The translations under genes were made by a program, and so were the position numbers. The notes under the pieces were generated by a model. That model had not been told where the DNA came from. It saw only the letters and a program-made list of their open reading frames with translations, and searched no databases. A DNA stretch of 5,341 nt from NCBI GenBank assembly GCA_011390055.1, contig JAABTC010000149.1, forward strand, positions 1-5,341, in the 5' to 3' direction. Shown here one piece after another: positions 1 to 4,850 of the stretch (its first letter is position 1; each line of letters opens with the position of its first letter). This stretch comes from Burkholderiales bacterium. Its GTDB lineage: Bacteria > Pseudomonadota > Gammaproteobacteria > Burkholderiales > Burkholderiaceae_C.

Positions 1-132
1 GATCTCAAATCGCGGATTGCGAACTTCAAGGTACCCAAGCGTGTCTTCGTCGAGCGCGAACTGCCGCGCAATGCCATGGGCAAGGTCCAGAAGAACCTGC
101 TGCGCGAACAATTCAGGAGGCTGTACGCGTGA
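1..132 (+). CDS. Acyl-CoA synthetase C-terminus, malonyl-CoA synthetase (MatB) type, 5' end outside window
   Basis: Only the last 43 codons and the TGA stop are present. The frame begins at base 1 and reads DLKSRIANFKVPKRVFVERE, then ELPRNAMGKVQK and LLREQFRRLYA. This is the end of the small C-terminal lid domain of adenylate-forming enzymes (AMP-binding superfamily). The PRNAMGKVQK stretch is the A10 core motif, and its first lysine (local residue 28) is the invariant catalytic lysine of the adenylation half-reaction. The ELPRNxMGKVQKN wording is typical of malonyl-CoA synthetases, which make malonyl-CoA from malonate, ATP and CoA. Other acyl-CoA ligases end in a similar way and the substrate pocket lies outside the window, so the family is secure but the substrate is inferred. 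The stop is 22 bp before the next + strand start, so the two may be co-transcribed. There is no sign of truncation other than the window edge. Confidence 0.85.
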   Translation, partial: DLKSRIANFKVPKRVFVERELPRNAMGKVQKNLLREQFRRLYA

Positions 133-154
133 GGCGCGGCCGCGGGCGGGCGCG

Positions 155-367
155 ATGAGCGGTGACGCCGACGAGCGTTGCCCGCGTTGCGGCGGCAGCT
201 TCCACTGTGGTGTCGACGATGCTGCGCCATGCCCTTGTGTGGCGTTGCCGTTGAGCGAAGCCACCCTGGCCGATCTGCGCGCGCGTTACGACGGCTGCCT
301 GTGCCTGGGCTGCCTGCGCGAGCTCATCGCGGCCCAAGGCATCCGCCCCCACGCGCCGGTGCCGTGA
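155..367 (+). CDS. Cysteine-rich CWC family small protein, probable metal binder
   Basis: A 70-residue protein of unknown function. It has eight cysteines arranged C9-x2-C12-x5-C18-x7-C26-x-C28, then C48-x-C50-x2-C53, with CPRCGGSFHCG at the front and CLCLGCL near the end. This layout matches the cysteine-rich CWC family of small proteobacterial proteins, in which the paired cysteines are presumed to bind zinc or another metal. In the family the central motif usually reads C-W-C; here it is C-P-C (residues 26-28), so the eponymous tryptophan is replaced by proline. There is no signal peptide or membrane segment, so it should be cytosolic. ATG 155 was chosen because the frame upstream of it is the shadow of the synthetase gene and does not look like protein. 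The ribosome binding site is poor, with only G-rich sequence at 144-150. It lies 22 bp after the synthetase stop on the same strand, which suggests read-through transcription. The biological role is not known. Confidence 0.8.
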   Translation: MSGDADERCPRCGGSFHCGVDDAAPCPCVALPLSEATLADLRARYDGCLCLGCLRELIAAQGIRPHAPVP

Positions 368-410
368 AGCTGTGCTCGAGCACCCGACGGTGCCGAGACA
401 GCGACAGCCG
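368..410. other. Convergent intergenic gap, no convincing terminator
   Basis: This 43-bp gap lies between the stop of the CWC gene (+) and the stop of the RraA-like gene (-). It contains a perfect 12-bp palindrome, GTGCTCGAGCAC, at 372-383. There is no loop and no T-run on either side, so it is not a standard intrinsic terminator. The remaining sequence shows only short weak complementarity. Transcription ending here would need Rho or something not evident from the sequence. Confidence 0.5.
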
Positions 411-1070
411 CTACAGGATCCCCAGCCGCCGGAACACGTCGGCCAACTTTTCGCCTTGCTGGAGCGACTCGCGCGACTGGTTTTCGCCCGAGACCTTTTC
501 AAGCGCGCGGCGCACGACTTCCTGCTCCAGTTCGTGCGGAATGACGACCACGCCGTCGACATCGCCGAACACCAGATCACCGCGGCGCACGGTGACGCCG
601 GCGCACATCACCGGCACGTCGCGCTCGACCATGCGCGCGCGGCCTTTCGTGTCCAGCGGCCCGATGCCGCCGCAGAACACCGGGAAACGCATCTCGCGGA
701 TCTGCTTCACATCGCGCACGAGGCCATCGGTCACGCAGCCGGCTGCGCGCCGCGCCGCGCTGGCGGTGGAGAGCAGTTCACCCCATGGGGCGATGCGCTC
801 GGTCGGGCCGTCGCACGCCAGCACGACGACGTCGCCGGGGGCGAGGTCGTCGACCAGCGCAATCTCCACCTCGTAGGGGTTCTCGCCCGCGGCGGGCGGT
901 GCGTACACCGGCATGTACAGGCCGGTGCGCGCGCGGCCGATGAGTTGCAGCGCGTCGTCCAGCGGGCGCATGAAGGGCTTCATCGCCTGCTGCATCAGTC
1001 CCAGGCTGTCGAGCGTGTCGGAAAGCACCGCCGCATTCAGCGGCGCAAGCGTGTTCGGATGGATGGTCAT
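411..1070 (-). CDS. RraA family protein, HMG/CHA aldolase-like (putative 4-carboxy-4-hydroxy-2-oxoadipate aldolase or oxaloacetate decarboxylase)
   Basis: A 219-residue protein of usual length for the RraA-like/class II HMG-CHA aldolase family. The start (LAPLNAAVLSDTLDSLGL, residues 8-24) is the family's N-terminal helix region. GRARTG (45-50) and the central block from WGELLSTA (96-103) to TDGLVRD (114-120) follow. The block gives E98-x20-R119-D120. In characterised aldolases of this fold the Arg-Asp pair contacts substrate and the divalent metal, and those enzymes cleave 4-hydroxy-4-methyl-2-oxoglutarate or 4-carboxy-4-hydroxy-2-oxoadipate, often with oxaloacetate decarboxylation. The residue three after Asp120, often acidic, is Gln123. 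FPVFCGGIGPLD (129-140) and the GDVDGVVVIP strand (169-178) complete the fold. The N-terminus is secure: ATG 1070 has GGGAG six bases upstream and lies 2 bp after the transporter stop, making this the last gene of the pca operon. It is more likely a metabolic enzyme than the RNase E inhibitor for which the family was named; the substrate is inferred only. Confidence 0.88.
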   Translation of the reverse strand: MTIHPNTLAPLNAAVLSDTLDSLGLMQQAMKPFMRPLDDALQLIGRARTGLYMPVYAPPAAGENPYEVEIALVDDLAPGDVVVLACDGPTERIAPWGELLSTASAARRAAGCVTDGLVRDVKQIREMRFPVFCGGIGPLDTKGRARMVERDVPVMCAGVTVRRGDLVFGDVDGVVVIPHELEQEVVRRALEKVSGENQSRESLQQGEKLADVFRRLGIL

Positions 1071-1072
1071 GG

Positions 1073-2281
1073 TTAACTCCCGGCGCGCGGCGTAAGGTCA
1101 AGGGGCGAACGAGCCGTCGCCTCGGTCTGCCGTTCATTTGGCAGCAAGAGCACGGCCATCGATGTGCACAGCGCGACGATGGCCATGGCGACGAGCAAGG
1201 TCGAGAATCCGCCGGCTTTGACCACCGGTCCGAGCAACCAGACCGCGCCCGAGCTGATGCTGAACGAAACGGCCAGGCGCATGCCGGCCACGCGCGAACG
1301 CATGCGGTCATCGACATAACGCACGATCATCGCGTCGGTGAACGGGATCGCGCCAAAGATCAGCACCATGGCCAGCGTGAGCAAGGCATAGAAGGGCCAG
1401 CCACTCGAATGCGCGGCCAGCCACAGCACCGGTGCCTGCGCCAGGGCGATACCCAGGTACAGCGGCTTGAGCGGGTAGCGGTCGATCAGCCGTCCGACGA
1501 TCACCTGCGCGAACGAGGCGACGGCGTAGATGCCGGCGAGCAACACACCGAGCGTCGCCGGTTCGTCGACGAGCCCACGCAGCCGCTCGGCGATCAACGG
1601 ACCGTTGCCGTTGGTCGTGAAGTTGAAGAGCAGGCTGCCGGTCACGGCGGCCGCCGTCATCACGAAGAAGGCGCGCGCAACCAGGCCGCGCGGCAGCGCG
1701 ACGGCGGCCTGTCGGGCGCGCCGGGCCGGCGCTTCCGTCTCGCGGGCGGTCACGCGCGCGAACACCGCACCGCAGGCGATGCTGAACAGTCCGGGGACGA
1801 TGAAGGCGGCGCGCCAGCCGAAGGCGTCGACCAGCAGGCCGGTCACGAGCGCAGCTGCGGCCACACCGAGGTTGCCGGCCAGCCCGTTGATGCCGATCGT
1901 CGCGCCCGGATGGCGCGCAGCCTGCACCAGCATCGGGATGCCGACCGGGTGGTAGATCGACGCGAAGACGCCGATCAACGTCAGTGCGGCGCCGAGTTGC
2001 CAGACGCTCTGCGTGGTTGCGGCCAGCAACGACGCCGCACCGATGCCGAAGAAGAACACCAGCATCATCGGGCGTCGGCCCCACAGATCGCCCAGGCGCC
2101 CGGCGGGCAGCGCGCCGAGGCCGAACAGGAAGAACATGCCGACGCCGAACGGCATCAGGTCTTCCCATCGATCGAAACCGAAGGCGACCGCGATCTTGGC
2201 CACCGCTGCCGCGAAGATCAGCAGGAAGAGGTGGTCCAGTGCATGGGCCAGGTTGAGCAGGAGGGCGGTGGGTCGTGACAC
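1073..2281 (-). CDS. MFS transporter, probably for an aromatic acid or related metabolite
   Basis: About 402 residues, normal for a 12-helix major facilitator protein of the inner membrane. Counting from GTG 2281, a first hydrophobic helix starts at about residue 6 (ALLLNLAHALDHLFLLIFAA). The loop 2-3 signature GRLGDLWGRR sits at 61-70 (motif A: Gly, Asp, Gly, Arg-Arg). SIYHPVG at about 108-114 resembles the fosmidomycin-resistance-like MFS branch. A basic cytoplasmic loop rich in R, A and E (around 178-195) separates the two six-helix halves, and further hydrophobic segments run to the C-terminus. Substrate cannot be read from sequence; the position between protocatechuate dioxygenase and an aldolase-like gene suggests an aromatic acid or an oxo-acid product. 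The start is uncertain: tandem GTG codons lie at 2284 and 2281, and no clear Shine-Dalgarno is seen. The frame stays open to 2386, but that stretch lies in pcaG and reads as arginine-rich shadow. The gene begins 28 bp after pcaG. Confidence 0.9.
   Translation of the reverse strand: MSRPTALLLNLAHALDHLFLLIFAAAVAKIAVAFGFDRWEDLMPFGVGMFFLFGLGALPAGRLGDLWGRRPMMLVFFFGIGAASLLAATTQSVWQLGAALTLIGVFASIYHPVGIPMLVQAARHPGATIGINGLAGNLGVAAAALVTGLLVDAFGWRAAFIVPGLFSIACGAVFARVTARETEAPARRARQAAVALPRGLVARAFFVMTAAAVTGSLLFNFTTNGNGPLIAERLRGLVDEPATLGVLLAGIYAVASFAQVIVGRLIDRYPLKPLYLGIALAQAPVLWLAAHSSGWPFYALLTLAMVLIFGAIPFTDAMIVRYVDDRMRSRVAGMRLAVSFSISSGAVWLLGPVVKAGGFSTLLVAMAIVALCTSMAVLLLPNERQTEATARSPLDLTPRAGS
1077..1081 (-). 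promoter_or_regulatory. Shine-Dalgarno site of the RraA-like gene
   Basis: GGGAG on the minus strand, six bases before ATG 1070. It lies inside the last codons of the transporter gene and overlaps none of the gap. It fixes the start codon and suggests the two genes are translated in sequence from one mRNA. Confidence 0.65.
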
Positions 2282-2309
2282 CACGGTTTGCCGTCGATCA
2301 CGCCTCGCG

Positions 2310-2942
2310 TCAGACGTCGAAGAACACCGTCTCTTCGGCCGGCGTCGGCCCTTGCACTCGCACGTCGAAACGGTAGACCAGCGCACCGTCTCGTTCTTCG
2401 AGCTGCGCGATCAGCGTCGGCCGGCGCACCTCCCACTCGATGCCCTGCAGCACGCCGTCTTCGGCATTGGCCGCGGCCTCGTCGCCAAAGTACACCCGCG
2501 TGTGCAGGCCCAGGTTGATGCCGCGCGCGAACAGGATCATCGCGATGTGCGGTGCCTGTAGCTTGCCGTCGGGGCCAGGCACGCGCCCTGGCTTGACGGT
2601 TTCGAAGCGGTAGCGGCCGGTCTTGAAGTCGGCGCCGGTGCGACCCCAGCCGCGCCAGGACGACGGCGCAGGGTCGGCCGGGTGGGCGTAGTGGCCGCTG
2701 GCGTCGGCCTGCCAGATCTCGATCAGCACGTCGCGCATCGGCGTGCCGGAGCCGTCGAAGACCGTGCCTTCAAGCACGATGCGCTGGCCCGGCGTCGCGC
2801 CGTCGGTCAGCACGTTGCCGAAGTTCTTCTCGAAGATCTGGAAGCCGGCTTGCTCCGGCGCCAGGCCGATGTGCACGTAGGGGCCGCCGGTCTGCGACGC
2901 GGTTTCGTCGAGCTGCAGGGGGGGAGAGGGTTGTTGAGACAT
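2310..2942 (-). CDS. pcaG: Protocatechuate 3,4-dioxygenase, alpha subunit
   Basis: A 210-residue alpha subunit of the intradiol, non-haem Fe(III) dioxygenase that converts protocatechuate and O2 to 3-carboxy-cis,cis-muconate, the first step of the beta-ketoadipate pathway (cytosolic alpha-beta oligomer). SQTGGPYVHIGLA (residues 16-28) is the alpha N-terminal arm that reaches into the beta active site; Tyr22 corresponds to Tyr16 of the Pseudomonas putida alpha subunit. DVLIEIWQADASGHY (71-85), the VKPGRVPGPDGK loop (116-127), APHI (130-133) and LFARGIN (137-143, Arg140 matching the substrate-contacting Arg133) follow, ending in ETVFFDV. As expected for alpha, the Tyr-Tyr-His-His iron set is incomplete: only one histidine is present at APHI. 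ATG 2942 shares its A with the pcaH stop (TGATG) and has GAGGG six bases upstream, so translation is coupled and equal subunit output is likely. The open frame continues far upstream, but that is pcaH shadow. Confidence 0.97.
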   Translation of the reverse strand: MSQQPSPPLQLDETASQTGGPYVHIGLAPEQAGFQIFEKNFGNVLTDGATPGQRIVLEGTVFDGSGTPMRDVLIEIWQADASGHYAHPADPAPSSWRGWGRTGADFKTGRYRFETVKPGRVPGPDGKLQAPHIAMILFARGINLGLHTRVYFGDEAAANAEDGVLQGIEWEVRRPTLIAQLEERDGALVYRFDVRVQGPTPAEETVFFDV

Positions 2943-3676
2943 CAGCGGCCCTCGAACCAAGTCTGGCGCTGCCCGCGCAGCACGATGTCGAAGCGGTAGC
3001 AGCGCGCATCGAGCTCGACGAAATTGCCCCTGTCCTGCAGCGCGATCAGGCCGCGGATCTGCGCCTCGGTGGGCACCGTGCGCAGGATCGGACAGCTCGC
3101 AATCAACGGGTCGCCTTCGAAGTACAGCTGCGTGATGAGGCGCTGGGCCCAGCCAGTGCCGCTGATTGCATAGTGGATGTGCGCGGGCCGCCACTCGTTG
3201 ATGCGGTTGCGCCACGGGTAGGGCCCGGGCTTGATGGTGCGAAAGCGGTAGTGCCCGTCGGCGTCGGTCAGCATGCGGCCGCAGCCGCCAAAGTTCGGGT
3301 CGAGCGCGCCGATGTAGCTGTCTTTCGGATGCCGGTAGCGGCCGCTGGCATTGGCTTGCCACACTTCCACCAGCGCGTTCTTCACCGGGCGGCCGAAGCT
3401 GTCGCGCACGAAGCCATGCATCACGATGCGTTCACCGATCGGCAGGCCGCCGTCCTTGGCGAAATTCAGGATCAGGTCGTCGTCGAGAGGCCCGAGCTCG
3501 CTGGCCGAAAACAGCGGCGCGCTGACCTCCGTCAGGCCGTGCTTCAACGAAATGAGTGCGTTGCGCGGCGAGCGCAGCACGCTGGTCTTGTACCCTGGCG
3601 ACAATGCCGGCGCATGCAGGCTTGGGTCGCGCATGTCGTAGGGTGCGGCAGGGTGCGGTTGGACTGGCATCGGCAC
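2942..3676 (-). CDS. pcaH: Protocatechuate 3,4-dioxygenase, beta subunit (iron-binding, catalytic)
   Basis: A 244-residue beta subunit carrying the Fe(III) centre. All four iron ligands are present with family spacing: Tyr114 (SGRYRHPKD), Tyr153 (GPYPWRN), His166 and His168 (RPAHIHY). The intervals of 39, 13 and 2 residues are those of P. putida Tyr408, Tyr447, His460 and His462. Second-shell residues are also kept: Trp155, Arg163 (equivalent to Arg457), Gln183 (LITQLYF) and Ile197. Other blocks are DPSLHAPALSPGYKTS (17-32), the beta N-terminal segment, GLPIGERI (77-84), DPNFGGCGRMLTD (126-138) and the end RFDIVLRGQRQTWFEGR. The enzyme should be fully active. It is the first gene of the operon, reading away from pyrC. 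The start is either GTG 3676 or ATG 3670 (two residues shorter); neither has a good Shine-Dalgarno sequence, so I took the longer form. The leader from the predicted promoter would be only about 16-22 bases. Confidence 0.97.
   Translation of the reverse strand: MPMPVQPHPAAPYDMRDPSLHAPALSPGYKTSVLRSPRNALISLKHGLTEVSAPLFSASELGPLDDDLILNFAKDGGLPIGERIVMHGFVRDSFGRPVKNALVEVWQANASGRYRHPKDSYIGALDPNFGGCGRMLTDADGHYRFRTIKPGPYPWRNRINEWRPAHIHYAISGTGWAQRLITQLYFEGDPLIASCPILRTVPTEAQIRGLIALQDRGNFVELDARCYRFDIVLRGQRQTWFEGR
2949..2953 (-). promoter_or_regulatory. Shine-Dalgarno site of pcaG
   Basis: GAGGG on the minus strand, six bases before ATG 2942 and inside the last codons of pcaH. With the TGATG stop/start overlap it identifies the pcaG start and points to translational coupling of the two subunits. 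Confidence 0.65.
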
Positions 3677-3698
3677 AGGGATTCAGGCAAAGATCTGC

Positions 3699-3727
3699 AC
3701 TCTAGGCGCCCGCGCCCGGTGCGGCAA
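3699..3727 (-). promoter_or_regulatory. Candidate sigma70-type promoter of the pcaH operon
   Basis: On the minus strand, TTGCCG (3727-3722) is followed after exactly 17 bases by TAGAGT (3704-3699). Each box matches the sigma70 consensus at four of six positions, and the -10 box stands out as the only AT-containing stretch in very GC-rich surroundings. Transcription would begin near 3692, about 16 bases before GTG 3676. Two four-of-six boxes can arise by chance, so this is a candidate only. Confidence 0.5.
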
Positions 3728-3758
3728 GCGCGCAGCGCGGCGGCGGGTCATCCAGCGC

Positions 3759-3771
3759 ACGCGTGACGCGT
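3759..3771. repeat. 13-bp ACGCGT-G-ACGCGT repeat, possible operator
   Basis: Two copies of ACGCGT are separated by one G. Because ACGCGT is itself a palindrome, the element is both a direct and an inverted repeat. It lies about 32 bp upstream of the pcaH -35 box, centred near -73 from the predicted start, a place often used by activators. It is also immediately upstream of the weak pyrC -35 candidate. No regulator gene is in the window to pair with it. CG-rich palindromes are frequent in such DNA, so the functional claim is weak. Confidence 0.3.
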
Positions 3772-3773
3772 CG

Positions 3774-3802
3774 AAGGCATGCGCCCATGCCGATGGGACA
3801 AT
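3774..3802 (+). promoter_or_regulatory. Candidate extended -10 promoter of pyrC
   Basis: TGG followed by GACAAT (3794-3802) resembles an extended -10 element (TGn plus a four-of-six -10 box). The hexamer 17 bases upstream, AAGGCA (3774-3779), matches the -35 consensus at only three positions. Transcription would begin about seven bases after 3802, at the ATG at 3810, giving a leaderless mRNA. If it is real, ATG 3801 would not be transcribed. Confidence 0.35.
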
Positions 3803-4850
3803 GCCGGCGATGCCCGACTCGATCACCCTGACCCGCCCCGACGACTGGCACCTGCACCTGCGCGACGGCGCGGGCATGGCCGCGGTGTTGCCGGCCACCG
3901 CGCGACAGTTCGCGCGCGCCATCGTGATGCCCAACCTCAAGCCGCCGGTCACCACCGCGGCGTTGGCCGTGGCCTACCGCGAGCGCATCCTGGCCGCGCT
4001 GCCGCCCGGCTTGCGCTTCGAGCCGCTGATGACGCTCTACCTGACCGACCGCCTGCCGCCTGCCGAGATCGCACTGGCGAAGGCGGCCGGCGTGGTGGCC
4101 GTCAAGCTCTACCCGGCTGGCGCCACCACGAACAGCGATGCCGGCGTGACCGATCTGCGCGCGGCGTACCCGACCCTCGAGGCGATGCAGCGCGCCGGCC
4201 TGCTGCTGCTGGTCCACGGCGAAGTGACCGACGCGGACATCGATGTCTTCGACCGCGAGGCGGTTTTCATCGAGCGTGTGATGCAGCCGCTGAGGCGCGA
4301 CTTCCCGGAACTCAAGGTGGTGTTCGAGCACATCACGACGCGGGAGGCTGCGCAGTACGTGGCGGCCAGCGATGCGTTTACCGCCGCCACGATCACCGCG
4401 CACCACCTGCTCTACAACCGCAACGCGATCTTCACCGGCGGGCTGCGCCCGCATTACTACTGCCTGCCGGTGTTGAAGCGCGAAGTGCACCGCCAGGCCC
4501 TGGTGGCCGCGGCCACCGGCCGGCTCGGCGACGCACGCAAATTCTTTCTGGGCACCGACAGCGCACCGCATGCCGCGGTGCTGAAGGAGGCCTCGGTGTG
4601 CGGCGCGGGCTGCTACACCGCGCCGGCCGCGCTCGAGCTGTACGCGGAAGCGTTCGAAGCGGCCGGCGCACTTGAGGCGCTGGAAGGTTTTGCCAGCTTC
4701 CACGGCCCCGACTTCTACGGCCTGCCGCGCAACAACGACCACGTCACGCTGGTCCGCCAGGCTTGGCAACTCCCCGAGAGCCTGCCGTTCGGCGAGGCCA
4801 CCCTCAAGCCGCTGCGCGGCGGCGACACCCTGAACTGGAAACTTCAATGA
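3801..4850 (+). CDS. pyrC: Dihydroorotase, class II (PyrC)
   Basis: A 349-residue zinc amidohydrolase that cyclises N-carbamoyl-aspartate to dihydroorotate, the third step of de novo pyrimidine synthesis (cytosolic). The length and co-linear motifs match E. coli PyrC. RPDDWHLHLRDG (12-23) supplies metal ligands His17 and His19. Lys102 in VKLYPAGATTNS is the carbamylated bridging lysine. His139 (LLVHGEVTDADID), His177 (VVFEHITT) and Asp253 (FLGTDSAPH) complete the binuclear centre. The flexible catalytic loop (YPAGATTNS) is present. One change from E. coli is Gly107 where it has Asn (YPANATTNS). The start is open: ATG 3801 has GGGA only three bases upstream, while in-frame ATG 3810 gives MPDSITLTRPDD, a short form resembling some betaproteobacterial PyrC proteins, and fits the leaderless promoter candidate. 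The coding sequence itself is intact. The stop overlaps the next start as ATGA (4847-4850), so the downstream NYN gene is likely co-translated. Confidence 0.97.
   Translation: MPAMPDSITLTRPDDWHLHLRDGAGMAAVLPATARQFARAIVMPNLKPPVTTAALAVAYRERILAALPPGLRFEPLMTLYLTDRLPPAEIALAKAAGVVAVKLYPAGATTNSDAGVTDLRAAYPTLEAMQRAGLLLLVHGEVTDADIDVFDREAVFIERVMQPLRRDFPELKVVFEHITTREAAQYVAASDAFTAATITAHHLLYNRNAIFTGGLRPHYYCLPVLKREVHRQALVAAATGRLGDARKFFLGTDSAPHAAVLKEASVCGAGCYTAPAALELYAEAFEAAGALEALEGFASFHGPDFYGLPRNNDHVTLVRQAWQLPESLPFGEATLKPLRGGDTLNWKLQ

Noticed and set aside
1..132. Possible truncated pseudogene of an acyl-CoA synthetase
   Set aside because: The frame is intact to a normal C-terminus and is cut only by the window edge.
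372..383. GTGCTCGAGCAC palindrome as a bidirectional terminator
   Set aside because: It is a perfect palindrome but has no loop and no following T-run on either strand, so it would not form a standard terminator hairpin.
372..1076. 234-codon open frame on the plus strand, opposite the RraA-like gene
   Set aside because: It is a His/Arg/Ala-rich antisense shadow; the minus-strand frame has family motifs and a good ribosome binding site.
1409..2278. 289-codon open frame on the plus strand, opposite the MFS transporter
   Set aside because: The product is dominated by Arg, Gln, Gly, His and Glu with no fold-like pattern, while the opposite strand encodes a clear membrane protein.
2943..3362. 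Upstream extension of the pcaG frame into pcaH
   Set aside because: The extra residues are an Arg/Ala/Pro-rich frame-shifted reading of pcaH. The TGATG overlap and GAGGG site place the real start at 2942.
3705..3716. GGCGC-CC-GCGCC inverted repeat in the divergent region
   Set aside because: It has a two-base loop and lies within the spacer of the pcaH promoter candidate; such GC-only repeats are expected by chance here.
3702..4847. 381-codon open frame on the minus strand, opposite pyrC
   Set aside because: It lies antisense to an intact, fully recognised pyrC. Its protein is rich in Arg, Gly, Val and Ala with no domain pattern, as expected from the mirror frame of a GC-rich gene.
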